Assembly (NCBI GenBank): GCA_023238725.1 | Contig: CM041552.1 | Location: 13,431,147-13,495,146, forward strand | Length of the DNA stretch: 64,000 nt | Direction: 5' to 3' | DNA from: Scortum barcoo | Lineage: Eukaryota; Chordata; Actinopteri; Centrarchiformes; Terapontidae | Shown: positions 29,001-44,200 of the stretch, one piece after another | Layout: each line of letters begins with the position of its first letter | Position numbering within the stretch: the first letter of the stretch is position 1 | Translations under genes and position numbers: made by a program | The notes under the pieces: generated by a model | Told to the model about the DNA's origin: nothing | The model's input: the letters and a program-made list of their open reading frames with translations, nothing else | The model's database searches: none

Positions 29001-32000
29001 ACAGAAAGTCCTTAAGTCTGAAATCTTGTCCAGCGTAGTTTATCTTAGCAAAGGAATTTAGCTATTCCTGAGTGAAGAATTTCATGTGAAAATAACTGCT
29101 GCACCACAGCTGGAGATCTGTATAAGGATGACAATGAAAAGGGGGAACAAAATGAGGACTGGAATATTCTGATTGAAAGGCTGCTAAAACTGTATAATGA
29201 CTCCTCAAATATCCCAGACCACGGATTAATGGCTATTACAGAATATCAACTGCCAAGATGATTGATTTTGATCTGAAATTTAGATGTTTGATATAAATCT
29301 TTAGCCTGGACGAATGATGTAAAAAACACTTTCCAAATAAGCAGCAAAGGTTTCCTTTCCTCCATCAACACAAAAAATGCCTCTGCCTCATCAGAGCTAC
29401 AATTGAACACCAGTCTTTTCTTGTCCATTACAGAAACCTAATCAGCAGGTGGGAAGTGAAGTGAGACGCCATTGATATTCTTTCTCGTGTACATTAAAAA
29501 AACAGGACAAGTGCTGATTGAAGCATCAAGTCTACAGCTCTGAGTAAGATTTCTTAAGATAAGTCTGAGATAGGACAGGACGCAGCCATCAGTTTAAGAA
29601 TTGCTTTTCTAATAGGAAGATAGGATTTTGTCTGTCTTTAAGTTTTAAGTTAAGACAAGCAGTTAAGATTTTTAAGATTTTTTAAGAACACGCTCACACG
29701 GATAGAGGCAGGATTCAGCTTTAAACCAACAGCTTCCTTGTTCCGACTGCATCAACCAGTTAACCATTATGCCACCACACACACAGACACATACTCCCAC
29801 ACGCGTGCATACCCACACTTACCGAGAAGTCATTGTCTGGGAACAGGAGCAGGTCTCTGAGTGGGTCTTCCTTAAACTCGTCCCCCAGTTCAGAGATGAC
29901 AGTCTCATAATCAAGAGGATCGATCAGCTTAGGTTTCTCCTGCTGCAAATTGAAGCATAGACATTTGATCAGTATTCACTTGTTTGGAGTATCAAACCTC
30001 AGTACGATACAAAATGACGAGAGACTAACATTAGACTCTATTCTGTTTAGGGAAATGACTTTATTTTAACACCTACAGTGAGCAGTCTCTGATATTATGT
30101 TATCTGTTAAATAAAACAGCTTTACATTTCATGAATGATCAAAAAAGTAATGTTCTGTCATCTGTACTGTAACTTTGGTACCATATTGGCATATTAACAA
30201 TGGCAAATTATATGCAAAACCCTTCTAAAAGCTATTTTTACTCTATATTACATGTATATTTGCCAGATATTGTGGATATAAAGACTCATTATAAAACTTA
30301 ACAACAACACAAAATATTCTTTGGAATTTTTATTACAGCATAAAGATTTTATTTAAAGCAGTATCCACAACAGACACATTTCCTTTGTTTTGCCATGACA
30401 TAATTTGGACCTAAAAGAATCGAAGAGGAAGTGACAACAAAGTGAGGCCATGACACACCACACAGGACAGTATGTAGAGTTGTTTTAAGTTAACCAAGAT
30501 CACAAATAGAAATACTACTTAGTGTGAGACAGCGTCACACGATACACGTGGACTTTCCTGTACGTAAATGAAAACTTCGACGAGCAACAAGATATGCTGA
30601 TACTTCCTAACGCATGTCTCGTGCATAAACCGCCAAACTAGAACTTGCTAAATGATGACGCTGACATTCAGACAAAACAATGCATTACACAACAACTTTC
30701 TTTTTTTCTTAAAGGGATTGCAAATTATGTTGAAGGATTGTGTAACAGCTCCATGAGTCACATGAAAAAACTGTTTCAGACGTGTTTTTACAGATAGAGG
30801 ACAATGGTAAATTACTTCTGTCATTCAGAGAACAGCAACAGCAGCAAAGTGAGCGCTGGAGCAGGCTGTGGTGAGCAAGGCGGAGGAAGTAATGATCTCT
30901 GGTTTGGTCCACATGCACACAGCGCAGACTACCCACCACAGCTACCTTAACAGTCAGAACAGGCCTCTTGGCACACAACCAAGCGAGAGCACAGAGGGGG
31001 AAAGCTAAATGTAACTCAACTGAGGGTGAGCTGTGTTTTAGGGCAGCCCTCTTTTTAAGCAGTGCCCATGCCTCCCATACTGCAGACTGAATCCACCCCA
31101 CATGCAGTATTAAAAATGAGTATGCTAATTTATACTCGACGTAATTTACACTCTCTCCAGGCCAACAGTACAGTCACCTGCAGTTCATCCAGAGTGTCAT
31201 TTTTTAGTTCTCTGATCCTTGTGTCTATTTAGTCACAAGGATTTGTAATGCAGTACTACATACCGGCTTTTTCAACAATGTGTTTAGCTGAAAAAATTAA
31301 TCGATTAACTGATTTGTCAACAATCAAGATAACTGATAAACAAAAATGATAAATGTGCAGCATTTCACTTCTCATATGTGAGGAAATGCTGCTTTTGTGT
31401 TATATACATAAAGATATATATATAAAAATGAAATGTTTTAGTTTGGACGGCTGGTCAGGCAAAACAAGCAGCCCTTAAAAATTGTGATGGCCATTTTTTT
31501 CAATAAACAATTAATCAGTGAATTAAAAAATATATGTGACCGATGGAAATAATCATTAGTTGTAGTCATTATGGGAAACACAAATTATTCAAAATGTGCT
31601 TTTCTGGAACGCAGGCATGAACAGATGAATGATGAATAAGACGAATAAGCAATAGGCTGGCAGCTAGATACAGCTTTTTAGCTCTTTGTCATATGTATAT
31701 TGTGACTCCACTCTGACTCATGACGTCAGTGAGTAGGTCAGAAGAAAGCCTGGTTTTCCCCTCGTGAGCTGTCTTCTGTCAGAGGCAGGAATGTAGCTTT
31801 AGCTACACATCATTAATACACACATCGTTTAATCTGTCAGCTTCAAAGTGTTGTCTTCTATCTGGTTCTTCCTGTCGCAGAGTCTGCCTCAGTGTAATGT
31901 AACAAACAAATCCTCAAGAGGAGGAAATGAAGCACATAAATACCATAAAACGCTGATTACAGTAAAGTGGCCATAGACTGTGGTCTTTAATCATCACAAC

Positions 32001-35000
32001 TGTATAAATCACAATTATGGTTATAATTGGCAGAATATAAACATATGTAAGGAACTGATAGTAAACTATAGATACGTGACAGTCAATAAATACTCGTTGG
32101 GAATGTAAAGGCAGTGTGAATGTGACTTGACGTTGTAAAACAGAAAGAGAATACATACAATGCTCAGCCGGTTGAAATCCGATCGCACTCGTTTGCTCTT
32201 CACTTTCTTCCTGAAGGTGATTTTGCTCCTGAAGCTCATTATGAGCGAAATCAAGCTCAAGTAAGTAAGAGTGTACAGTATCACACCAAAAGACAAAAAA
32301 AAGCAGCAGCACGTCCGCTATGTGAAGAGAAAATAGAGTAAAAGCTAAATCAAAAGTGAACTAAACAAAGGCGCACATTGCGGGCAAGTGCTCTGTCAGA
32401 AGCAGAACTAACACTGACAGGCTTTATGAGTTTGTGTCAATGCACGTGGATGTAGAGGAAGTTGATGTTTGGTGTCCAATACACCCTTCAGCATGCACCC
32501 GACCACGTACACACACACATGCAGCAAAAATCCCCGGCAAATGAGAAAGCAACCAGCCAGCCCCTCCGATTTTTACACATCACACTCTGTCTTTCACTTT
32601 CTGATAACTTAGAAAGATGACATAAGACACAGAACAAATTAAGAGCAACAGCTTACAATGATTTAAAAGTTTTAACTATGCAAACAAACACAACAAGGGA
32701 CCCCTCTCTACAGTTAAACACTATCAGGTAGGCACACACACACCAAGAGCCAAACTCTCAGCATCTTATCTCCTTCTGTGTAACATTATCAGTAGCACAC
32801 CGTCAGCCCACTTGTGCACACACAATGTACACACACGTATAAACTAGAAAACCATCAACTTCCTGTTCTAAATCAAGTTTATCATCCTCCTCCTGTATGA
32901 CACAGTGGGCACATAAAATTACATATGAAAAATAAAAACACACAGAGGTATTAACTAATACATGTCCCATTGAAATAAATGAACATAACACAACACAAAA
33001 TGCACAGTAACATTAACATTTGTGTTTGTCTGTACAAGCACACAAACACTTCCCCAGATGCAACCTCATAGCAGAACAGAGATCAGCACAAGAGGAAACA
33101 GCTCCTGATGATACAACAAACTGCTATACCTGCTGTAAACACAGCAGCCATTAGGATGTTTGGAAGCACTGGTGGATTTAAGTACGCAGACGAATCAATG
33201 TACTGTATCGTTTCACTTTAAAGGGTCACTTCACCCACATTTCAAAGGAAGACATTCAAATATTCTTATTTGCCCACATTTATGCCTCCTTCCGATACAA
33301 TGGAGATGAACAAAATTTCACTCATGGTGTACACAGCATTGAAAAATAATAATAAAAAAAAAAGAAAACACCAGCATCTCTTTCTAAAAACTGCCGTTGT
33401 TTCTCTCCGGAACGCACACTTATGTTATGAACCATCTGCATATCTACATATAAAACAAGTTTTTTTTTTCAGTAATTTGTCTGTACTGGGGCTTTAAAAC
33501 ATAAAACATTAGATGTGGAAAAGAAGAGTTGTGCAATATGAACAAGGATAGTCTCTAACATTTGGGAGTAATTCCAAACAAATCGGAGGCTGCTCATTGC
33601 TCTTCACACTTTCCTGCTATGCACAGTAGGACGTGCAACGGCAGTTCAGGGCAGTTGGCTTTGGTCAAGTGAAGTCAAGTAAGAACCAAGTTTGAGGTTG
33701 AAGTGGCAAACCCATTGCTTGTGGAAGGGAAATTGAAATTAGTCAAATACAGGTGTGAATTGCAGAGGCTTGCTATCTGTTTTACTTTGAGCTACCACCT
33801 TGCTATTTATGATTTTGTGATTCAGTAGAGGTGACACTACAGCCTGTCTCATGACTCCAACTGTTCATGGGACTGTGACGCAACAACCTGGCCCTGAAAA
33901 ACTACTAGGACATTTCAAAGTAAAGCATTAATCTTAATCCAATAGCTGTTTTTTGTATTTAATAACTGTTAATAAGCCTCTGATGTTTTGCATCCGGATC
34001 ATAATTACGCTCCCAGAACTGCTCCCCTTCAAGCCTATTTAACGTCAGCAGCAATACGCAGCGGCTCAACTTCTCTCCTCTTCTTCCACTCTATCCCTCC
34101 CTCCATCCTCCCTCTGTTCTGCACCAGCTGCCTCAGCTGGCTCCATCCCTCCAGTCCTCCCCTCTCATCCCCTCCTCTATCGCTCCCTCATTTCATCAAA
34201 CATCCTCAGCGCACTCCTTTATTTCTTCGTCCTTTGATTCTCTCTCCCTGTCTCTTCCCTGCTCCCTTGTTCTCACCCTATTAAACATCCCTTTTAACGT
34301 CTCTCCCTCAGTGCCCCGCTCCTCTGTTTTTTCTCTGTCCCTCCCTCCTAGCAGGGGTGAGACACGGTGGGTGTTAGTGTTGGTAAACTACAGCTGTATG
34401 GAGGGTACAAATAGAGCACTAGACTGGTGGCTCACAGCATGGCTTTCCTCCAGCATAACTGTGAACAAGGGAGTGAGACGCAGGCCGAGGGGAGGGGAGT
34501 GCTCTGAAACAGTCAGAATAAAAAAAAAAGAAAGAACAGAAGAATAAATCAAAGTTGGGTAAATTATCAAGACAAAGATGGAGAGAAATCACAGGGTTCA
34601 CCTCTTTGCACATCATGCGCACAAGCCGGTCTGCGTCATTCTCAAGCACATTTTTAAGGGCTTATCGTGCAGTTAACGGAAAGATGTGAGGAGAGTGTGA
34701 CAAAAACAGAGACAGAGGGGCAGTGTGCAAGAGTGTGAAAGATTGATGGGGAGAAAGAGAGAGAGACAGAAAGGGGGAGAGAGGGGGACAGAGACAGCTG
34801 AGACAGCAGAGAGGAGAAGGAACTAGACAGAAGCCATCTGCTTTACATCATTAGAGCAATACAAGGCCTGGGGAGAGACATGGCGGGACTAATGGGGATT
34901 CATACTTCTGAGAGAAGTCCCTCCTCAGATGAAAACCAGTTTTCGCCATTTTGTGGGGCCAATTTGATGTGTTGAGTAGGTGATGAAAAGCCAACTTTCT

Positions 35001-38000
35001 AACATTTGTGTCAAAGTTCACTCTACGTTTTTTTTGTAGTGGCTGTCTATTTAATGCATCTATTTCAGCCTGTCCATTGAGCTGCATGAAGGTCATTCTG
35101 CAAACCGTACATGGACCTCGATCCACAGCAGATAACACAAATGCCACTCGGGAGGTCTAAAGCAGAGGTCCCAACCACCAGGCCACGAAGAAAGAATAAA
35201 AAAAAAATTGTTATATTTCCGTTTTAGTTACCATTTTATTTTATTTACCGGATATTGGTTTACTAACTTCCGTCTGTTCCTCTCACACTTGAGGAACACT
35301 TGACAAGTTACCCCTCGGGTTTCATTGCAGAGAAACAAGCACAGGGTTCCCACTGATTCTCCGTCTTTGGTGAATGGTATTTTTATGTATATTTATTATA
35401 AGTTACCATATGTTATTTGTTATAATTATTATGGTCATATAATTTAAACCCCCTAGTGTCCCCAATCCCCCCAGCCAACCACTCCCCCTCCCCCACCGCC
35501 GCCGTCGGTCCGCGAAATTCTGTCTTACTTGAGACCGGTCCGTGGTGCAAAAAAAGTTGGGGACCACTGGTCTAAAGAGATCAACACCAAGGAGGATTGA
35601 CAGTGGCCAAAGAGAGGCTGTACGATTTGCATTCTTACCCTGACCACTGTGTCAGTGCCGGGGTGACCGAGGGACAGATGGTGTCAAGCTTGGAGGAGGT
35701 GCTGGAGGGAAGTAGAGTGGGTGTACTGAAAGTTTGACTGCTAGCAACAACTTACAGTATGTAGTATGTGTTCGACCTAACTGCTTGCCTCATAGAAAAA
35801 AAAAAACACTTTTTAAATATTTTTACCTTTTAAACTTGAAGATAATTAACTACTTTCAAAGGAAACTTGCTCTGGATTAGTGTTTAAGAACTGAAAACCA
35901 ATTGCTTACAGGTGTAGACAATTATGTCATCAGTATCATGACCACAAATCAATTTTTCAAGAAAATTCATGAACAACATTGGAAGACAGCACTATTCAAA
36001 GCTGCTCACTCCTTTGAGTTTGACACTACCGATCAATGAACTAATTAAACATCTTAAACAATGAGTGAAAGCCTTATGCTCAGTTTTATGTTGCTTTTCT
36101 TTATAACTTCAAAACAGAACTTTAACAAGTGTCCCTGCTGCGCCTTGCTCATGTTACACTCCATTTTTATTTTTATGCAGTTGACACACAAGTGTAGTTT
36201 TTCCACTAAATTCTCCTAAAATCCATTAACCTGACAACACGTGGGTCTAATGATATTGTGCGTCACAAAACCTTTTGAAATCTTACACTGACTCCGGCTT
36301 GACACCTGGATCGCTGTCTTCAAGCATAAAGCTGCACTGCAGGCTGACTGGCTTTTATTGAGAACAGTGCAATCTTTGTTTTTTAAAAAGGTGACTAACT
36401 ACTTGGAGGAGGTGGAAAACTATTCCCAACTTGACTGCATTTTGGCATAAAGTCTTTTAAGCCTGAACAAAAACAGTAGAAACCTTGGCATTGTTGTAGC
36501 GCTGATTAATCATTTGGAAATATCTTGTGCTACAAAAGAGCAGCAGAGTTAGTGCACTAGTTTCTAGTGCAGCCTGGCCTTAATCAGCGCACGCTTTTAT
36601 ACTAAGAATCAGCAGGCACACACACACACAGCTCACAGCATAAACTACCACGACTCTAGAGAGAGTCTGAGAGACCAGAAAAACGGGCACCAGTGGAGGC
36701 TGTAGGTTTATGGAGGGAAAGAAAGAAAGGAGAAACAGAAAGGGCGACTGTAAAGACCCACCCTGCCAAACATTTTTTCCACTGAGCTTACAGAAACCAG
36801 GGTCTTTCTGGGAATAAAAAAAAATCTGGCCAACACTAATGGACACAGATACCAAACAGATGGCTGACATGCAGCACTGTGCTAAAACGAAAAGTCAGTC
36901 AGTGAAAGCGTACATGCACTTTTATGTAATTCATTCACCAGTTCCTTCATCCAGTCATTCATTCTTTCATGCAGTAATTCACAAGGTCAGACAACCCTCA
37001 TCCACCATCTTCTTCATGGTTCTGTTTGAACAGCTATTTTTATCATCTTCTCTGTACACCATATGCAGAGAAAGCACATTTTTCCCACAGAAACTAGATT
37101 CCTCATGTCTGACCCCACCACTCCCCCCACCCTCTATTCTCCTCCCTCCATTTCCGTCTTTCTGCCTCTCAGCTGTGAGGGGAAACAACCAGGCCCCAAT
37201 CACTGATCATCAACCTCTGCAATGAAGAAAAGCGCCAGAAGAAAGAGAAGAGAAACTTGGACAAGGAAAGGCAGAGCTGTGGAGGGAACAAAACAGGATG
37301 CCTAAATTAAGAAAATAAACTTTAAACACATGGTGGAATTTGCTGCTTCAAGCTAGCAAAACCTCTGCCTCAGCATATCCATCCATTATTACAACTTAAA
37401 ATGCACAAAAATATACATTCATGCACATCCAAATATGATGCCACTGTGCACGCAAACGCTCCACAAGCCCATACTGTGGTCACCTCTACCTGCCCACACA
37501 TGCATTAGGCAGAAAGCTAATGGAGTGGAGATGCAGTACGTCCTAGTTACCATTACAATGATGGTCAGAGGTGAGGTGGTAGTGGTGTAACCCTCTAAGG
37601 TGGGAGTGGCAGCATCCAATGACATCTGGTCCTGCCGTGAACACATGTGACCGCAGTCAGCCCCGCCCACTGAGCGCAGGAGAAGGACCACACTGGCCGA
37701 ACAACCCATAATCCACTGCTGTCTACTCCTGGTCCAGCCTGATCCTGTCCAGCAGTAAAGGAAATTAAGTGAGGTTCCCTGTTTATTCCAGTCAATCTGA
37801 ACTCAACTGTCTGCCCTGATGTCACAGTCCAGTTCGGTCCAGTCAGCCCCTGGTCCAGCCAGTGGTGCTGTGCTCTGTTCAAGCTCAGTAGGATACCCGA
37901 GACTCCATCCTCCTCTGCCCTCTCCTGCCTTGCTTCACTTCAGCCTGTCCGGCTTTGCAAGCTGTCTTTCCTGCGCTGCTCTACCCCAGTCTCCAGTCTC

Positions 38001-38085
38001 CTAATGTTGCTGTTGCAGAGCTTACACACTGGCAGTCTTGGCTCTCTCTCTCTTTCTCCCTCTCTCTCCCTCTATTACACACACA

Positions 38086-38126
<41 letters not shown>

Positions 38127-38246
38127 ACTGCAGCTGTGCATGGTTCAGCCCAGCCCAGCTCACCCAACAAATCACAGTCTTTAGAAGCTGTCAGCTGACC
38201 AGAACAAGCTGCTACACACACGCGTGCATGCACAGACGCAGACACA

Positions 38247-38290
<44 letters not shown>

Positions 38291-41200
38291 GCTACATCAT
38301 TTTTCTGATTTTCATTCTGCAGCACTCTCCCTCACCATTTTTCTCCCAAGCACACCAGTGCTTTCAAGTCGGAGTTCAGCTGGCTCTGCTTGTGCATTTG
38401 TGGTTTCTGCACTGAAAACAGAGTGCAGACATGCCATCCCACACTCTGATTTTGTAAAATAAACTGTTGCTTTTTTAAAGGAAGAGTATAAAAATGCATG
38501 TGCAAATGCTTGTGTTTGCCATAGCAAAATCAGCTTAGTGTCCCAGAATGAAGGTTGGCAGAGTGCATTTGAGGCTGTAGGGAGAGTGCTGGGGAGTGGC
38601 AGGAGAGGCTATTGAATGGAAAGTGGATGGAAAGTGGGGAGTGGGTGGCTCTGCAGAGGAAACGTGCATGTGGTTTTCTGGGTCTGTAGAGTTAACGTGA
38701 AATTCCCCTGATTTTGGTTCTGCACATAGGCCTGTAATAGGATATAGACCGAGCTTTTGGTAAGTTTAAAACAAGTGCTTCAACTACAAAATTCCATGAC
38801 ATCAGTCGTGATGTCCCCGAGTGCCAGCGACAATCACTTTAACCACTCTAATTGCTCTCATGTCACCGTAACATCTGGTCTTGCTTTATTCTTCATGTTC
38901 GATTTTCACTGTGTGTGGCTAAATGGAGAGGGGAAAAAAATGTGTATCCTGAGAACAAAATGGTTTTCATATGTTTCGCAGCAAGTTGAAATTCTTCTCA
39001 TTATAAAATTCCCCTTGTTCCTCCTTGCCAGTCGTACTTGCTGAAGCAGAGGTCGTCCAAAACATAGATTTTAAGAAGATATGGACGCAGCACCAGTTAT
39101 GGCACCCAGAGGTTTCAGAGGGGCACTTTGAAGCACAGATTTTGGTTTACTGTTATTTTGCAGTATCCGGCAGTCACTGGAGCAAGAAAAAATTGGTTAA
39201 GGGTGAAGGAAGTAGAGCGATACGGGCCAAACAACAAACTTAATGTGACAGGCTGAAACATCTGTCAGTCACACACTGCCCAGAGCGCACTTCTCTTTTA
39301 AGCCTTAATGGAACAGTGACTATCAAAATCACCACCAAGACACCAATTAGAGGAAGTGAAAATAACTTCAGATGCTAACGCAATAAGGAAAATAATTCAA
39401 TAAGGCATTGACTGTGATAAAAGAGAGAAGTTAGGAGATTTTTCCATTGAACAACAAAGTGAGTTTTCATTGTGCCAGCATCAAGCAACTACTGCATCCA
39501 CTTTGCAGCTTTTCTTTATTCAAGCAATATGACATAAGCGTTACTGTCAAATATATGAGATTTATCTCCAAAATACAAGAGTTTAATTGAATTACTCTAT
39601 CTTTTAAAGCTAAATAAACATTTTAACTGGATTGGCTGAAATAAAGTGTGTTTTTTGGGGTTTTCACATGAGCATTGACTGTGTGTATTTTTTAAGACAA
39701 ATAAATTAAAACATATGGATGCAGATCTCAAAGCGTCACTAAAACAGATAGCTAGCTGCCCACACTCGGGGTCATTTGAGGGAATATTCTACACACTTGA
39801 CCTGTAACACGTTGTAATTTAGCTCTATGCAAACCTTGTTTTCAAAGGCTGTCAGTAGATCTGTAATCAGGTGACACATAATGTATAGGTCCAGACATTT
39901 GCGCACGCTCAGCTCCCTGCAGAGAGTAGGAGATAACCATGGTGACGTTGTTAGGTCATGATTAAGGTCATTAGTGTCCATGCCAATGTGACAGAAAAAT
40001 CCCACCTACCGCCCACATGAATGCTCATTATTATAATGCTTTACGTAGCTAAATATAAATAGCGCAACACATGCAAACACACAGAAAGGCGCACATACAC
40101 TGGGGCGTGCACAGACTGAATTGCTCTTTCTCTCCCACACAGTGTGCAAATATTAATGTGCCTCGCTCAGTAGGAGATGACAGTGCATACGTCCAGCACG
40201 ATGTACAAAGTGGAGCGTAACATTAACCAAACCCACCGCCAGCCCTCCCCAACGCCTCCAAAATCGCTGCTTCTTACTCAAGGCTCCTCAGCGCAACATG
40301 CCTGATAGCAGCCGCTAAAACACACAGAAACCACAGAGATGGGCTTTGTTTGTATGCCAGGCCTCCACAATGGTCCTGTCATGCTAATATGCCCACACAC
40401 ACATGCCCTGTGGATGCCAGTCCACAAGTCCCCATGTTTCGCAGCTCGCTCGGTGTCGCAATCTCACTCGCTTTCGCCTGCCGTCACACTGTTTTCAAAC
40501 ACTGATTCTATCACAACGCCGGATGCTGTACTGTAAGTGTGGCTCGTGCCGGTTGTCTGTTCATACACAATATGAGCTGGCCACCCTTTAAATTCCTTAT
40601 ATTGTGGGGCCGTCTGGTGGAGCAGAGTTATGTGGCAGTGGGTGGCAGTAATATGCAGAAGCTGTGTCTACGCTGCCATAAATAAAACAAGATGAAGAAG
40701 AAGCAGGAGTAGTTTCTGTTACTGTAGATTCCAAAAATTAGTTTAGCCTCTACTGTATCTTCTGTATATGAAAATGCCAACATTTACACAAAGGTAAAAC
40801 TCTTAAGCAAGATTTAGTTGGGTGTTTTTTTTCCCCCCACATGATTTTTATGCACAGGAAGAGGTCCAGTCTGATCACACCAATCTCACAGATTATATTC
40901 ATTGCAGCCATCAATTAAAATTTTAATTCCTTGCACGTTTGCCAAAAGAAAACACTGCAGTCTTTATGCAGAGGAAAACTACAACAGCTACGGTCCTCTC
41001 TGTATTTTGTTTGCTTTGTTGGAGCCCCTTTTGTAATTGTTTCACTTCACCTCCTTTTACAAGAGAAAGAGAGGGAGAGATGAATTTAAAGCAGAGCACC
41101 CGAGGCAACTCTCTGCGAATGAGGTGGTGAGTGTTGAATAAGTGATGAGGACCTCGCACTTTCATGGAAGGGAATGAGGAATCTGACACACCCTCTGTGG

Positions 41201-44200
41201 CTGGAGACGCAGACATGGAGATGATGCGGTGTAATGCAGCTCAGCTCCCAGGACACCTCTCCTGTTAGTTTGACTCGGTTAGGAGAATAAATAAATCACA
41301 CAATGAAATGGGAGAACAAAACCCTACAAGGATATGTCACATCCCGCTGATACCCATACAACCATGCACACGATGAAACAGAATAATCTCCTTGGTTTTT
41401 CATGTTATCTCCTCTTTTCTTTCCTCCATCACTCCCTATTTGTTCTCAATTCATTATCTGTGACTCAAATATCCAATTTCTGAGCCACCTTGGACGCATA
41501 ATAAATGCCAAAAACCACAACAATATCTTTTGTGATGCCTCATTTTATGGATCATTTATTTTCCAAATAATTTCCTTGAAAGCAGCTGATATGTTACTGT
41601 AATTTCTTAGACGTTCCATAAAAATGTCAATTTAAAATAGTGCCCCATGTTGAAGAAAATGGAGGAAGTGCTAAAATGTTACACTTGGTAATTAACTGCT
41701 ACTTTCAACTGTGACTTAGGGACAGAGAAAAAGTAAATGAAGTCAACAGAAGAGCACTGTTTACTTAAGTAGCTGTTTATTTGCAGAGATATTCCTGAGA
41801 AAGAACTTTGTTTTTTAATGAATTGACATCTATAAACTGGCTGCAGAGTAATGATTCAAAGCATATTACTGTCTATATCTATCCAATTCCATGCTGACTC
41901 ATCATTTCCAGCCACAAAGAAAGACAGAAGTGGTCAAAAAATTGTCAATGTCAAAGTAGCAATACCACAATACAGAAATACTCCATTTCAAGTTCTAGTC
42001 ATTCAAATTTTACTTAAACTATGGAGTTAATTAACTTAATTAATTAATCTATTGCCAGTGCCTCTATATGCAAGAAGATTGGGTATTATATAAATGTAAA
42101 CTTAACCAAAAAAAAGAAAATCTCTCATATCTCAGTTAATTTCTAGGATAGTATTAAGGGATAAAATAAAGCATTAGTATTGAGTTTGTGTGTGTGTGTG
42201 TGTGTGTGTGTGCTTTGCTACTGGACCTGCAGCATGCCTGAGTACATGTCCTCCTTGTCTGTGTTTCCCTGTGTGACCGAGGTTAAGTTGCGTGCAAGTC
42301 CGAACCTCTGTAGAGGATGACATCACCGGGGTATATAGGGCAGTGTGCCTCCATCATGTGTGGAGTTAATGTTTTCCAGCTGTACAGCCTCGGTCGCTGT
42401 GAGCCCCCCTGTTCCCGGCAGAACAGTTGAACTGCTGAACAACACTGCATGTGACAAAGTGGCGATTATGTGCTGTAGATCTGCAGGTTTGATGTGCGTG
42501 CTGCATGTAGGTTAACTATTTAGACAAAAGACAAACATAAGCTTTTTTACTGATTTAAAATACCCCAGCCAAATAGGCCAAGTAGAAAAACACAGTCCAT
42601 TAAAACCCCTGCGCGCTGCCCTGTAAGCAGTTAGCTCTGCTATAGTTGGGTTCCCCGTAGAGCTGGAGGCTGACTCATGGCAGCGGCGTTTGATGTGGTG
42701 CACAGCTCCACTGAGTTTACTTGGGAAAACACTCTCCTGTTCCCATGGTGACCACAACAGGAAGGATGCTGTCACTCAAGGGTGCCGGGTTCTCAGCAAA
42801 CTACGGCTTGGCTCCTGGCACTCACAGAGCAACAAGAGGGACGCGGGGTCAACCTCTTTCTGGCTGCCCCACCCCCCCATTCTAGGACAGCACGCACAAA
42901 TAGAGTCACTCTCTGACGTGCTGCAGAAATGGAGAACGTTTACTGTTACGAAAGGAATCACAGAACTGAGCAGCTGAAGAGCAGTCAGGGAGGATGACTG
43001 CAAACCTTCAGAGAAAGTTAATCTTTCACTTTCTGCAGATCTTTTCTGATTCATATCTCACATCGACTAGTGACTGGCGTGTTGCTGCAGCTTATGCCGT
43101 CATTATTGTTTCTCACTGTAGGGTTGCTAGAGGTGTTAATATTGTCTCAAACTCAACTCGAGCTGTTCTCAGTAAAACCTCAGCCCGCGGATGCAACACC
43201 AGCACACAGTCTCTTGCACAAACAGGAAGACAGGCTAGATCTAAACTGAGCATGTTTCTTACCTGATGCACTGAGGTACTTCACAGATCTATTACTGCAT
43301 GATTCAAGATAAACTGACAGTAAAAATGATCCTATGAAGAATATGCTAATAAAAATATTTCAGCATCCCGTGGTAATGTACCTGTCAGATGTTTTTTGTG
43401 CTCAGATGGCAGACTCAATGACTTTGATTGCTTTATCATATTGTATTTTGCGCTGTTGTTTCAGGTGGTGGTATAAATTTACACATTTATGGCGTTACCC
43501 CGCTGTGCTGCAGCTGCTGTAAAATAGTGCTTGGAAAATATGTGCTTTTGACTGTCATTTTGAATCTGTCATTTCCACAGAATGGATGCAAGTCTTTTTC
43601 CTGTTCAGGCACAATATTTCAGTTTGAAGTGGGGTGGGAGGGTGTGGGGGGTCTTTTGATTATGACTCATTTCAGTGTTGTCGATCCTCCAGAGTTTTTC
43701 CTTTCACTATGTTTCTCTTCCCTATCTCTCTCTCTCTCACGGTAGATTTATTTTTTTTTCTGCCCCGCTTGCTGATGCCTGCCTGTGGCGTGATGCACTT
43801 TTTTTTGTTTCATTTGTTGAAGCGACCTATAACAGGGGAATCAGAAGAGTTTGGTTTGATGCAACAGATCGCCCTCCTGATGCAAACGTGGCAGAAATAT
43901 TTTCAAGCAGCAATGCAGCTGCAAATTTGATTCAAAATCACTAGTTAATACATTTCATTGTGCATCCTTGCTGTAAAAGGCATGCAAACCTGTATACAAG
44001 CTGTGTGGAATGTCTGACATCGTTTTATCTGGCTCTGAGTTGAGCTCTTGCCCGGAGGAGCTAACAGGAAGAACCGAATTCAGAGCACACTGCCAATGCC
44101 ATCTAGTGCTGAGAGCTCGACACAGCAGGCTAGTGTGGACGACGAGAGAGTGCTCTGTGCCAAGCTCCACACCTCTGTGCAGCAGTTGCTCTCACTGCCA

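Noticed and set aside
32240..32320. Longer N-terminus for exon 1b from an upstream hydrophobic stretch
   Set aside because: The frame is open back to the TAG at 32318-32320 but contains no ATG before 32239.
38077..38288. Regularly spaced CA runs that could suggest a repeat array
   Set aside because: They are ordinary microsatellites; there are no CRISPR-type repeats and spacers, and the DNA is vertebrate.
40580..40700. GAAGAAGAAG tail after AATAAAACAAGATG, possible retroelement 3' end
   Set aside because: Too short and generic to call; no target duplication or body found.
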